DNA of 41,974 bases from positions 1-41,974 of the forward strand of contig NZ_CAKRAS010000026.1 of NCBI RefSeq assembly GCF_934295145.1, read 5' to 3'. This document shows, piece after piece, positions 32,328 through 41,308 of this stretch. Position 1 is the first letter of the stretch, and the number at the start of each line of letters is the position of its first letter. The stretch is from an uncultured Eubacterium sp. (lineage in GTDB: Bacteria; Bacillota; Clostridia; Lachnospirales; Lachnospiraceae). The translations under genes were made by a program, and so were the position numbers. The notes under the pieces were generated by a model. The model made no database searches. It had not been told where the DNA came from and worked only from the letters and a program-made list of their open reading frames with translations.

Positions 32328-34604
32328 CTATTCTTCCGGTGTACCCATCGCAATTTTCTCCGGTGTGATCGGCAGTTCACGCACCCAGATACCGGTTGCA
32401 TTAGCCACTGCATGTGCAAGTGCCGGGGATGGCGTATTGATAACGATCTCTCCGATGGATTTTGCACCAAAAGGACCGGACTTTTCATAACTGCTCTCGA
32501 ACTCTACGCGAAGTTTACACAGATCCACCCGGGCCGGAATCTTATACTGCATCAGAGAATTGTTCATCATTCTTCCATAATCCGTATACTGTACATTCTC
32601 GTACAACGCCATGCCGATACCCTGTCCCAGTCCACCTTCTACCTGAACTCTTGCCAGATTCGGATTCAACGGTGTTCCACAGTCAACTACGGCAACATAA
32701 TCGATCAATTCCAGTTCACCGGTTTCTTTATCAATTTCCACTTCTGCCATTCCAACCATAAATGGTGGCGGAGAAGTCGGTGAATAATGACTTTCGGTTA
32801 CCTGAAGTGCATGATTATTGGCACACATGGAATGCACACCAATCTCTGCTGTTGTCACAGATTTTCCTGTGGAAACGCAGCTTACATGATCTCCTTCAAA
32901 TCTGGTATCTTCCACTCCGCACTCCAGCATCTGTGCTGCGGTCGCTCTGATTTCTTCGATTAGATGAAGTGCTGTTTTTTCCACAGCTTTACCAGTGATG
33001 TATGCGGTACTGGAAGCATAGGATCCGGAATCGTAAGGAGACGTATCTGTATCTGCTCCGGACACTGCAATTTTGTCTATATCGCATTCCAGGCACTCTG
33101 CTGCCACCTGCGCCAGTGTTGTATCACATCCGGTTCCCATATCAGCAGCACCGATGGAAAGCAGATAACTTCCGTCTTCGTTCAGTTTAATGGTCGCAGA
33201 TCCTACATCCACATTGGAAATACCAGATCCCTGCATGGACATGGCCATACCAACACTTCGTACTTTTCCATTTCCCATATCCCTGCACGGAAATTTTTCT
33301 TCCCAGCCGATCATTTCTGCCGCACGTTTCAGACAGCGGTCCAATGCACAGCTGTTGTTTGGCTCACCGTAATAAGCCGGCATGATATCGCCTTCCCGCA
33401 CCATATTTATCTCACGCAATTTAACCGGATCCATATGCAGTTTCTGCGCCAGCTCGTTTACCGCTGATTCCAGCGCAAACTGTCCCTGCGTCGCACCATA
33501 GCCTCGATATGCACCGGCTGACATTACATTTGTATACACAACATCATAATCAAAACGGAAAGCTTCTGCTTTTGCATAAAGCGGAATGGATTTATGTCCG
33601 CTTAATCCTACGGTTGTCGGACCATGTTCTCCGTAAGCACCGGTATTTGACAGTGTATACATATCAATGGCACGAATGGTTCCGTCCTTCATGGCACCTA
33701 CTTTTACGTGCACTTCCATCTCATGGCGTGGGGAGGAAGCGATCTGGGATTCCACTCTGGTAAAAATAATTTTGGACGGTTTCTTTGTCATCCAGGTTAC
33801 AAAAGCCGGATAAACTTCAGAAACAGCGGTCTGTTTCGCTCCGAATCCACCGCCAACCCTGGGTTTTGACACACGGATCTGAGACTTCGGAATACCAAGG
33901 GCATTGGACACGATTCTTCGCACATGGAATACAATCTGTGTGGAACTGAAAATATTCAGTCTGCCGTAGGCATCAATGGAGCAGTATGTGCGGAAGGTCT
34001 CCATCATCGCCTGCTGATCCGCAACCGTATGATATGTGTGCTCTACAATGGTATCGCATTCCGCCATCACACCGTCCACATCGCCTTCTTCGGATCTCGC
34101 TGTAGCGCAAAGATTTCTCTTGTTGTCCGCACCAACCGGACAGAGAGATCTCCAGTTATCCTCCGGATGGATCAGGATCTCATTGTCTTTTGCCACATGA
34201 AAATCCAGAATAGCCGGAAGCACTTCATATTTTACTTTAATCAGACGCATGGCTTTTTCCACGCAGGCTTCATCTTCTCCGGCAATGATGGCCACCGGAT
34301 CGCCTACAAAACGCACATGCTGATCCAGGATCAGACGGTCATACGGTGTTGCCTCCGGATAGGTCTGTCCTGCAGTGGTAAAACGCTGCTGCGGTACATC
34401 TTCCCAGGTATAAATTGCTTCAATTCCCGGTACTTTCTCCGCTGCTGCTTTATTGATTTCTTTTACGATTGCATTGGCATGGGGACTGCGCAGTAATTTG
34501 ACAATCAAACAGTCCTTCGGAACCAGGTCGTCCATAAAAACCGGTTTTCCTGTCACCAGTGCCATGGCGTCTTTTTTTCGAATTGGCTGATTTACTGCTT
34601 TCAT
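32328..34604 (-). CDS. Molybdopterin-binding subunit of a xanthine dehydrogenase-family hydroxylase
   Basis: The 758-residue protein is the large subunit that holds the molybdenum cofactor. It shows GGGFGAK (cofactor contact), AYRGYGATQGQFALE, and the C-terminal GAKSIGEIVINTP with the expected catalytic Glu. The gene order FAD subunit, iron-sulfur subunit, molybdenum subunit and the ATGA overlap with the iron-sulfur gene show a heterotrimer. The substrate is uncertain: purines or another N-heterocycle or aldehyde. No xdhC or other maturation gene is next to it. The start with GGAGG is 24 codons inside the longest frame. Confidence 0.9.
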   Translation of the reverse strand: MKAVNQPIRKKDAMALVTGKPVFMDDLVPKDCLIVKLLRSPHANAIVKEINKAAAEKVPGIEAIYTWEDVPQQRFTTAGQTYPEATPYDRLILDQHVRFVGDPVAIIAGEDEACVEKAMRLIKVKYEVLPAILDFHVAKDNEILIHPEDNWRSLCPVGADNKRNLCATARSEEGDVDGVMAECDTIVEHTYHTVADQQAMMETFRTYCSIDAYGRLNIFSSTQIVFHVRRIVSNALGIPKSQIRVSKPRVGGGFGAKQTAVSEVYPAFVTWMTKKPSKIIFTRVESQIASSPRHEMEVHVKVGAMKDGTIRAIDMYTLSNTGAYGEHGPTTVGLSGHKSIPLYAKAEAFRFDYDVVYTNVMSAGAYRGYGATQGQFALESAVNELAQKLHMDPVKLREINMVREGDIMPAYYGEPNNSCALDRCLKRAAEMIGWEEKFPCRDMGNGKVRSVGMAMSMQGSGISNVDVGSATIKLNEDGSYLLSIGAADMGTGCDTTLAQVAAECLECDIDKIAVSGADTDTSPYDSGSYASSTAYITGKAVEKTALHLIEEIRATAAQMLECGVEDTRFEGDHVSCVSTGKSVTTAEIGVHSMCANNHALQVTESHYSPTSPPPFMVGMAEVEIDKETGELELIDYVAVVDCGTPLNPNLARVQVEGGLGQGIGMALYENVQYTDYGRMMNNSLMQYKIPARVDLCKLRVEFESSYEKSGPFGAKSIGEIVINTPSPALAHAVANATGIWVRELPITPEKIAMGTPEE

Positions 34605-35068
34605 CTGCTGCCTCCATTCTTTTTGTATTCCAGAAACGCTTTGATTCCACGCATCTGTCCCTCGTATCCAGAACATCTACAGAGATTTCCTGCTAAATAT
34701 TCTTTGATTTCTTCATCGGAAGGATCCGGATTTTCCCGGAATAAGGCAATCGCATTCATGATCATACCCGGATTGCAGAAACCACACTGCTCAGCACCCT
34801 GATCTGCGATAAAAGCACCAAATTCTTCCGCTTCTTTCTGAAGTCCCTCTAACGTATCTACTTTACATCCATTTACCCGTGCCACCAGCATAGAGCAGGA
34901 AAGCACTGGTTTTTCATTCACGAATACCGTGCAGAGTCCACAGTTGGATGTCTCACAGCCACGCTTTACGCTGTAGCAGCCGTGGTCACGCACAAAGTCG
35001 ATGAGTAATGTATCCGGTTTTACAAGTGCTTCCACTTTTTTCCCATTTAATGTAATTGTCACAACCAT
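34601..35068 (-). CDS. [2Fe-2S] subunit of the molybdenum hydroxylase
   Basis: The 155-residue protein carries two [2Fe-2S] clusters that pass electrons from molybdenum to FAD. The plant-ferredoxin-type cluster is at GCETSNCGLCTVFVN with a further Cys in LSCSM. The second is CGFCNPGM with CRCSG. It begins one base after the stop of the FAD subunit gene and overlaps the large subunit gene by 4 nt. Confidence 0.95.
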   Translation of the reverse strand: MVVTITLNGKKVEALVKPDTLLIDFVRDHGCYSVKRGCETSNCGLCTVFVNEKPVLSCSMLVARVNGCKVDTLEGLQKEAEEFGAFIADQGAEQCGFCNPGMIMNAIALFRENPDPSDEEIKEYLAGNLCRCSGYEGQMRGIKAFLEYKKNGGSR

Positions 35069-35069
35069 G

Positions 35070-35870
35070 TTACTGCACCTCCTCTGTCACGGTCAGCAGC
35101 GCACGACGGATCAGCACCTTGGCAAGATGTGTCCGATATGCAGCACTGGCGCGCATGTTATCCTGCGTTGGAATCTGAACCGCAAGTTCTTCTGCGATCT
35201 TTGCAGCTGCATCCGCACCGTTTTTTCTGATTGCTTCTGTCTGCTCCTCAGAAACAGTCAAAAGCATGGCTTTCTGCGGTCTCGCACCGACTGCCACTCT
35301 GGTTCCTTTTTTGTCCAGACAGACGGCACATGTTAATAATGGAAAATCTGTTTTTGTATTTCTCTGAGACAGATAAACGCATTTTCCAGGTGTCTTTTTT
35401 ACGATGAGACGAATCAACACATCGTTGTCGCGGGGAAGATTTAAAAAATCTGCCAGCGACAGAATTCCATTGTGATATAACTCTACATAAGCGTCCATCG
35501 CTAAAAAGCAGGTCAGCACATCAGAAAAGCCAAACCGTCCAAACAGACTTCCACCTAAGGTAGCAAGATTTCGAAACTGCACACCTACGATATGGCGGAC
35601 ACTCTCACGGACTGCTCCATTGCTCCACTGGTTTAAGCCTTCGTGTAACTCCAACTGACGCAGGGATGTCATACATCCGATGGAAAACTGCATCTCATCT
35701 TCCTCAATGGTATCAAGACCAAGACCAGACAGATCGATGGCAGTCTGTATCCTGTGATCTCCCATTTTCATCCAGAGCATTCCACCTATGATCTGATTGG
35801 TTCGCTTCTGATTTAATTCAAATGCCTGCTCCAGACTTTCTGCCTTCACATACTCTTTGATTTCCAGCAT
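35070..35870 (-). CDS. FAD-binding subunit of the molybdenum hydroxylase
   Basis: The 266-residue protein has the FAD-contact loop of the family, here IIGGMLWMKMGDHR near the N terminus (variant of the usual GGT motif), and NLATLGGSLFGRFGFSD (about 120-137), which matches the second FAD signature. The C-terminal part (about 160-265) is the CO dehydrogenase flavoprotein C-terminal type. It is the first gene of the three and has AAGGAGAACATGA upstream. Confidence 0.9.
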   Translation of the reverse strand: MLEIKEYVKAESLEQAFELNQKRTNQIIGGMLWMKMGDHRIQTAIDLSGLGLDTIEEDEMQFSIGCMTSLRQLELHEGLNQWSNGAVRESVRHIVGVQFRNLATLGGSLFGRFGFSDVLTCFLAMDAYVELYHNGILSLADFLNLPRDNDVLIRLIVKKTPGKCVYLSQRNTKTDFPLLTCAVCLDKKGTRVAVGARPQKAMLLTVSEEQTEAIRKNGADAAAKIAEELAVQIPTQDNMRASAAYRTHLAKVLIRRALLTVTEEVQ

Positions 35871-35957
35871 TCATGTTCTCCTTCTTTTACAATGATTTCA
35901 AAGTTTTCTCTTATACAAAGTTTTTGTTCTTATCACATATTTTCTGTCGTATTAACA

Positions 35958-36590
35958 TCAGATATGCTTTTTACAGATATCATTCAGACAGCACTTGTCA
36001 CAATATGGCTGTGTCCGTGCAGTACAGACTTCTCTGCCGTGCCATACCAGACGATGGCAGAAATCACTGCCTTCCTCCGGTGGTATGATCTTCCACAACT
36101 CCATCTCTACTTTTTTCGGCTCTTTGATTCCATCCACCAGTCCCATGCGGTTCACCAGACGGATGCAGTGCGTATCTGTTACAATGGCCGGTTCACCAAA
36201 CACATCACCCATGATCAGATTTGCACTTTTCCTGCCGACACCCGGAAGTTTCAGCAGTGCGTTAAAATCCTTTGGCACTTTTCCACCGAACTCATTCCAA
36301 AGCATTTTCATACAGGCACTGATATCTCGTGCTTTGCTTTTTCCAAGTCCACAGGGACGGACAATTTCCTCAATGTCTGCCACATCGGCATCTGCCAGCG
36401 CTTCCACGCTTGGATATTTTTCAAACAGCTTCGGAACGATCATATTGACTCTTGCGTCCGTACACTGCGCAGCCAGACGTACACTGACCAGCAGTTTCCA
36501 TGCCTGGTCGTAATCCAGCGTACAATCCGCATCCGGGTATTCTTTTTTCAGACGGTCTATGATTTCAAGCGCCCTTTGCTTTTTGGTCAT
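35958..36590 (-). CDS. nth: Endonuclease III
   Basis: The 210-residue DNA glycosylase/AP lyase removes oxidised pyrimidines. The helix-hairpin-helix KLPGVGRKSANLIMG includes the catalytic Lys, and VTDTHCIRLVNRMG the catalytic Asp. The iron-sulfur loop is C-x7-C-x2-C-x5-C (CTARTQPYC, DKC, CLNDIC), one residue longer than the usual C-x6-C first spacing. GAGG precedes the start. A long hairpin lies between it and the upstream gene. Confidence 0.95.
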   Translation of the reverse strand: MTKKQRALEIIDRLKKEYPDADCTLDYDQAWKLLVSVRLAAQCTDARVNMIVPKLFEKYPSVEALADADVADIEEIVRPCGLGKSKARDISACMKMLWNEFGGKVPKDFNALLKLPGVGRKSANLIMGDVFGEPAIVTDTHCIRLVNRMGLVDGIKEPKKVEMELWKIIPPEEGSDFCHRLVWHGREVCTARTQPYCDKCCLNDICKKHI

Positions 36591-36620
36591 AATTTTCCTC
36601 GTAATCTTTCCATTTTATCC

Positions 36621-36674
36621 GTCAAATAGCTGCATGATACTGCCTGCAAGCAGTCGTATCATGCAGCTATTGAC
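36621..36674. other. Very stable hairpin between the PRTase-like gene and nth
   Basis: AATAGCTGCATGATAC (36625-36640) and GTATCATGCAGCTATT (36656-36671) form a perfect 16-bp stem, extended by GTCA/TGAC outside and CTGC-AA-GCAG inside. It starts 8 nt after the upstream stop codon. There is no T-run on either side, so it is an RNA-stabilising or processing hairpin, or a weak terminator. Confidence 0.7.
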
Positions 36675-36681
36675 AGATTTA

Positions 36682-37767
36682 TTATAGCATATATTTTCTT
36701 AATGCTGTTGTAATTTCTTCGATTCTCTGCTCTGCGATCTCGCGCACAGTCATTCCTTTCAGGCTCTCAATGTAACCAAGTTCCTGACGATACAGCCAGT
36801 TTTTCTGTGCATCGTTTAATCGCTGGTAATGGTTTGCTTCCACCCAATTATCGTATGACAAAGGAGCCGGATAACCAAGTTTCTCATCCAGCAGTTCTTT
36901 CAGTTCGATCTGATCTGCACGCTCCAGCATGCCATTCCAGAATTCCAGAACTTCTTCTACGTGCTCATGGATCTCATAACGACGTGCACCACCATCATAA
37001 ATGATACATTTTTCAAATAACGGATTGCACATAGACAGTGTCTGACGTCTGAATTCCGGTGCTATGATACCGCCCTTCCAGTAGAAATCTACGTCCGGAA
37101 GATTGATACCGGATACACCTTTATCCTGATAGGTCGCAAAAATACCTTCATAAAATACCGTGATAAATCCTTCAAAATCCGGCCAGTACTCACGGATTTC
37201 TTCGGTCAGGCGTTCTAAGATCTCAATGCCTTTTGTACCACCGATGGTAAAGATGATAATATTGCGCAGTTTTGCTCCGTGTGCACGGTAAAAATCTGTC
37301 ACGTAACGCAGACAATGGATCAATGTCTCACCGGTAGCAATGATATCACCGATCAGTAAGGTGCTTCCCGGAACCATAGTCAGCTTGCTGTATTTGATTT
37401 CAAGGCCTGCAATCTCATCCTCATGGAACACACGCTCACTGGACAGAAAACTAATGTCATGCACGCGAATATGCTCACGATAACAGCTCTCCTCCAGCGG
37501 ATAGTTCAATGCGCCACGTAAAATAGACAGAATATTGGCCGTTGTCACCTTTTTCTGCTCTTTGAAATAATATAACATCTGGGAAGTGGACGGAATCAGA
37601 CAATAATAAGTCTCATATCCGACGATCTCCGGATTATTTAATAATTTCCGAGTCTCCGCTTCTGATACAATATAATATTCATTTTTAAAGTCTCCGCCCT
37701 CCAGTTGATAGCAGGATACCCCCTGATCTACAAATGTTGGGACAATCTGTACATTCTTCCAGCTCAT
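36682..37767 (-). CDS. Phosphoribosyltransferase-like protein of unknown function
   Basis: The 361-residue protein has one recognisable motif, LLIGDIIATGETLIHCL (about residues 140-157), which matches the PRPP-binding loop of type I phosphoribosyltransferases. The rest (for example the C-terminal LNDAQKNWLYRQELGYIESL region) I do not recognise. There is no membrane helix or signal peptide. MSWKNVQI at 37765-37767 is chosen over an ATG 8 codons earlier because AGGAG lies between them. No neighbouring gene suggests a pathway. Confidence 0.6.
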   Translation of the reverse strand: MSWKNVQIVPTFVDQGVSCYQLEGGDFKNEYYIVSEAETRKLLNNPEIVGYETYYCLIPSTSQMLYYFKEQKKVTTANILSILRGALNYPLEESCYREHIRVHDISFLSSERVFHEDEIAGLEIKYSKLTMVPGSTLLIGDIIATGETLIHCLRYVTDFYRAHGAKLRNIIIFTIGGTKGIEILERLTEEIREYWPDFEGFITVFYEGIFATYQDKGVSGINLPDVDFYWKGGIIAPEFRRQTLSMCNPLFEKCIIYDGGARRYEIHEHVEEVLEFWNGMLERADQIELKELLDEKLGYPAPLSYDNWVEANHYQRLNDAQKNWLYRQELGYIESLKGMTVREIAEQRIEEITTALRKYML

Positions 37768-37799
37768 CCTTCGTCTCTCCTGTTTTTGCATATAGATTT

Positions 37800-37805
37800 A
37801 TTATA
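37800..37805 (-). promoter_or_regulatory. -10 box for the PRTase-like gene
   Basis: A perfect TATAAT lies 32 nt before the start codon; the best -35 is ATGGCA with an 18-nt spacer (37824-37829). The promoter is therefore plausible but only half convincing. Confidence 0.4.
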
Positions 37806-37981
37806 CAATGGTTCGACAAATCCTGCCATGAAATTTTTTACAGAATCTCGGCTTTATTCATATACAAAATGCACAACAAAGCCGCCGGTTGATTCTTATT
37901 CCCAACTATGGTTCTTCGCCGTGCATTCTGTTTTCTTCATAAAAGGTGTTCTCCATGGGCTGCAACATCTGAATGCATAAA

Positions 37982-38034
37982 GAAAAAACCGGCAACTATT
38001 ACAGAATTTCCTCTGTAGTAATTGTCGGCTTTTT
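37982..38034. terminator. Bidirectional terminator after the HMA gene
   Basis: AAAAAACCGGCAACTATTACAGA and TCTGTAGTAATTGTCGGCTTTTTT pair through a long, slightly imperfect stem with a 6-nt loop, with A and T runs on the two sides. It ends the copper chaperone-like transcript 10 nt after its stop codon. Confidence 0.85.
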
Positions 38035-38043
38035 TACTGCACA

Positions 38044-38310
38044 TTATTTCTTTCCAAAACGAAAGAAACCTTTCTTTTCTTTTTTCTCATACGGCTCAGA
38101 TTTATAGGATAATACTTTATATCCGATATCTTTTACCTGTTTTTTCACCCATGGAATATCAAGTTCCGCATCACTGATGATGACGGTCTCTCCGGCACTT
38201 GCTGAAGAAGAGACTTTATTTACTTTAAAATTGTTGCGGATGACTTCATTCATATGAGCTTCACACATGCTGCATGACATACCATCAATTTTTAATACAG
38301 TCTTTACCAT
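38044..38310 (-). CDS. Heavy-metal-associated (HMA) domain protein, CopZ-like
   Basis: The 88-residue protein is a single HMA fold with GMSCSMC as the metal-binding CxxC (residues about 10-16), followed by a Lys-rich tail (EKKEKKGFFRFGKK). Such proteins carry Cu(I) to an exporting ATPase. No CopA or CsoR gene is in the window. The promoter contains a CsoR-type operator, which supports copper as the ligand. Confidence 0.85.
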   Translation of the reverse strand: MVKTVLKIDGMSCSMCEAHMNEVIRNNFKVNKVSSSASAGETVIISDAELDIPWVKKQVKDIGYKVLSYKSEPYEKKEKKGFFRFGKK

Positions 38311-38353
38311 ACTGATTCCTTCTTTCTCAAATGATTACTCTTCAATCAGCATT

Positions 38354-38383
38354 ATTGTATACCCCTACGGGGTACTCTGTCAA
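38354..38383 (-). promoter_or_regulatory. Promoter with CsoR-type operator upstream of the HMA gene
   Basis: TTGACA (38378-38383), an 18-nt spacer and TACAAT (38354-38359) read leftwards. The spacer holds the dyad TACCCC-TAC-GGGGTA (38360-38374), which matches known copper-responsive CsoR sites. A bound repressor would sit between the two promoter boxes. Confidence 0.75.
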
Positions 38384-38438
38384 TCAGTTTGGTTAGTATA
38401 TACTACTGCATTATTGATATTTTTTCTCAATAAATTTT

Positions 38439-39992
38439 CTATAACTTGGTCGTCCACTGGCTCATATTCCATATCTCGTCTACCACATCCTGATAAAATT
38501 CCGGCTCATGGCAGATCAGCAGAATACTTCCGCGATACTCCCGCAATGCAGTCTTTAACGCATCCTTTGCATCTACATCTAAATGGTTTGTCGGCTCGTC
38601 CAGAAGCAGAAAATTCGTATCACGGTTCAGTAATTTGCACAGACGTACTTTGGCCTGTTCGCCGCCGCTCAATACACGCACCTGGCTCTCAATATGCTTT
38701 GTTGTCAGTCCGCATTTTGCCAGAGCGGAACGCACTTCATACTGGGAAAATGCTGGAAACTCCTCCCAGATTTCTTCAATACAGCTGTTTCGGTTATCCG
38801 GGCTTACTTCCTGTTCAAAATAGCCAAGCTGCAGTTTTTCGCCCAGTTCACATTCACCGGAAATAGATGGTATCAATCCCAAAATACTCTTCAACAGCGT
38901 TGTTTTTCCGATTCCGTTTGTACCAACCAGCGCAATCTTCTGACCACGCTCCATGGAAAAATTCAGCGGTTTGGACAACGGTTCATCATAACCGATCACC
39001 AGATCATGCGTCTCAAACAGCATTTTCCCCGGCGTCTGTCCATACTGGAAATGGAATTCCGGCTTCGGGCGCTCCGCTGCCAGTTCGATGACATCCATTT
39101 TATCCAGTTTTTTCTGACGGGACATCGCCATATTTCTGGTAGAAACTCTGGCTTTATTTCTTGCCACAAAGTCTTTTAACTCGCTGATTTCCTGCTGCTG
39201 TCTGCGGTAGGCTGCCTCAAGCTGCGCTTTTTTCATGGCGTACACTTCCTGGAAATGCTCATAATCACCAACATAGCGGTTCAGTTCCTGATTTTCCATA
39301 TGATAAATAATGTTTACCACTTCATTCAGAAATGGAATATCATGCGAGATCAGAATAAATGCATTTTCATAATCCAGCAGATAACGTTTCAGCCATGCGA
39401 TATGCTCTTCATCCAGATAATTTGTCGGCTCGTCCAGCAATAAAATATCCGGTTTTTCAAGCAGTAATTTTGCCAGTAAAACCTTTGTTCTCTGACCGCC
39501 ACTCAAATCTGTAACATCACGATCCAGACCAAGATCCAGCAGGCCTAATGCACGGGCAACTTCATCTACTTTCGCATCGATCATATAAAAATCATGCTGA
39601 TCCAGCAATTCCTGATAGGTCCCCGTCTCTTCCAGCAGACGTTCCATCTCCTCCGGTGTGGCCTCCGCCATCTGCTCAAACATCCGATTCATCTCTGTCT
39701 CCATCTCAAACAGCCATGAAAATGCAGAACGCAGTACATCACCGATGGTCATTCCTTCTTCCAGCACCGCATGCTGATCCAGATACCCGGCACGGACATT
39801 TTTTGCCCATTCGACTTTTCCTTCATCCGGCATCAGGCGTCCGGTTACAATACTCATAAATGTGGATTTTCCCTCACCGTTTGCACCGATCAGACCGATA
39901 TGCTCGCCCTTCAGCAAACGAAAGGATACATCTTCAAAAATCGCACGGTCGCCAAAACCATGCGTCAGGTGTTCTACATTTAAAATACTCAT
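38439..39992 (-). CDS. ABC-F family ATPase (YkpA/YbiT-like)
   Basis: The 517-residue soluble protein has two ATPase domains. The first has Walker A GANGEGKST (about 35-43), signature LSGGQRTKV and Walker B LLLDEPTNYLD. The second has GTNGIGKTT, LSGGEQAKV and LLLDEPTNHLD. The linker between them (about 240-310) is a charged coiled coil with many Gln and Arg. ABC-F proteins act on the ribosome as translation factors or antibiotic-protection factors. The opening GFGDRAIFEDVSFRLLKGEH points to the YkpA/YbiT group rather than a resistance factor. Confidence 0.9.
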   Translation of the reverse strand: MSILNVEHLTHGFGDRAIFEDVSFRLLKGEHIGLIGANGEGKSTFMSIVTGRLMPDEGKVEWAKNVRAGYLDQHAVLEEGMTIGDVLRSAFSWLFEMETEMNRMFEQMAEATPEEMERLLEETGTYQELLDQHDFYMIDAKVDEVARALGLLDLGLDRDVTDLSGGQRTKVLLAKLLLEKPDILLLDEPTNYLDEEHIAWLKRYLLDYENAFILISHDIPFLNEVVNIIYHMENQELNRYVGDYEHFQEVYAMKKAQLEAAYRRQQQEISELKDFVARNKARVSTRNMAMSRQKKLDKMDVIELAAERPKPEFHFQYGQTPGKMLFETHDLVIGYDEPLSKPLNFSMERGQKIALVGTNGIGKTTLLKSILGLIPSISGECELGEKLQLGYFEQEVSPDNRNSCIEEIWEEFPAFSQYEVRSALAKCGLTTKHIESQVRVLSGGEQAKVRLCKLLNRDTNFLLLDEPTNHLDVDAKDALKTALREYRGSILLICHEPEFYQDVVDEIWNMSQWTTKL

Positions 39993-40037
39993 TTATCTAC
40001 GTGTTCTCCTTTATTTTATGATTCACTCAATTTTTTC

Positions 40038-40067
40038 TGATAGCAAAATTTTTACACCATGCTATCA
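40038..40067 (-). other. Weak hairpin between the IS element and the ABC-F gene
   Basis: TGATAGC and GCTATCA pair over 7 bp with a 16-nt loop, followed on the minus strand by GAAAAAATT. It may be a poor terminator for transcripts leaving the IS element. It also covers part of the sequence just beyond the IS right end. Confidence 0.35.
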
Positions 40068-40079
40068 TACCAGAATCTT

Positions 40080-40190
40080 GTGAACTACCCATTGTCTAAA
40101 GCCAATGGGCTTCCTGCTTCACAGACCTCGTAACCTACTATCTCCACAGGCGTTTATTCGGGCAGTCCCTGCCCTATGATATGTTTTTTC
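40080..40190 (-). ncRNA. Candidate omega (reRNA) guide RNA of TnpB
   Basis: In IS605-type elements the RNA that guides TnpB runs from the 3' part of tnpB through the right end, and the guide is the flanking DNA. The region after the tnpB stop has a GGGCAG-GGA-CTGCCC hairpin (40166-40180) and the right-end hairpin. By analogy, the guide would be read from the flank below about 40080. RNA production is inferred from the family only. Confidence 0.5.
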
Positions 40191-41294
40191 TTAAGCTATC
40201 GTTCTTAATCCTTCTGCCAGGATATTCTTTGCAGCGTTAATGTCTCTATCATGTTTTGTACCACAAACCGGACATATCCATTCCCTCACTGACAGATTTT
40301 TTACCTCTGCTTTTTGGTATCCGCAATCGAAACACAACTGACTGCTGGCATAAAATGAATCTATCTTTATATAATCTCTGCCATTCCACTTTGCTTTATA
40401 CTCCAACTGCTTTGTCAGCTCATACCATGATGCATCACTTATGGACCTGGCCAGATGATGGTTTTTTACCATATTCTTTATCCGCAGATTTTCTGAAACA
40501 ATCACTTGGTTTTCGCTGACCATCTCATGAGATATCTTATGTAGATAATCTTTTCTGGTATTTGTTATTTTTTCATGACATATTGCTATCTTTTTTCTGG
40601 TTTTGTAGTAATTTTGGCTTCTCTTTTCTTTATGAGCTAACTGCCTTTGTAATTTTACCAGCTTCTTTTCATATCTTTTGATTGTTTTGGGATTTTCGTA
40701 TTTCTTACCATCAGAAGTAATACATAAATCTTTGATTCCCAAATCCAGTCCCACATTCTCCTTTGTATGAGGCAACTCCTCATACTCTGTTTCCACCAAT
40801 AATGAGACATAATACTTTCCACTTGGCTTCTGTGATACGGTTGCAGACTTTATCTGCCCGCTGAATTTTCTATGCAGCTTTGCTTTTACTTTCTTTAATT
40901 TCGGCAGTTTTACTTTGTTCTCTTCGAAATCTGCTTCTATATTTCCATTCGTAAAATTTGTTGTATATGATCTATGACGGTCGTGCTTACTCTTAAATTT
41001 CGGATATCCTGCATGTTCTTTAAAAAATTTCTGATATGCAGAATCCATGCTATAAATAGCATTGGTCAGAGCAAATTTATCCACTTCTTTCAGCCATTCA
41101 TATTCCCTCTTTAACTGTCTGTTACAGTAATTGTTGCAGTCGGTTTTACTAACAGTTTTTTTCTCTTTTTCATATGTCTCTTTCCGATATGCCAGTGTTT
41201 GATTATACACGAAGCGACAACAGCCAAATGTTTTTGCTATCTGTACTTTCTGCACAGTATTGGGATATATTCGGTATTTATATGCTTTTAACAT
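40191..41294 (-). CDS. tnpB: TnpB RNA-guided nuclease of IS200/IS605
   Basis: The 367-residue protein is intact and shows the RuvC-like residues: Asp in GLDLGIKDLCI, Glu in VIVSENLRIKNM, and Asp in KHDRDINAAKNI, together with the zinc ribbon CFDCG and CPVCG. TnpB proteins are the ancestors of Cas12 and cut target DNA with an element-derived RNA. AAGGAGGTGACAGCAA precedes the ATG, 14 nt after tnpA. Confidence 0.93.
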   Translation of the reverse strand: MLKAYKYRIYPNTVQKVQIAKTFGCCRFVYNQTLAYRKETYEKEKKTVSKTDCNNYCNRQLKREYEWLKEVDKFALTNAIYSMDSAYQKFFKEHAGYPKFKSKHDRHRSYTTNFTNGNIEADFEENKVKLPKLKKVKAKLHRKFSGQIKSATVSQKPSGKYYVSLLVETEYEELPHTKENVGLDLGIKDLCITSDGKKYENPKTIKRYEKKLVKLQRQLAHKEKRSQNYYKTRKKIAICHEKITNTRKDYLHKISHEMVSENQVIVSENLRIKNMVKNHHLARSISDASWYELTKQLEYKAKWNGRDYIKIDSFYASSQLCFDCGYQKAEVKNLSVREWICPVCGTKHDRDINAAKNILAEGLRTIA

Positions 41295-41308
41295 TTGCTG
41301 TCACCTCC

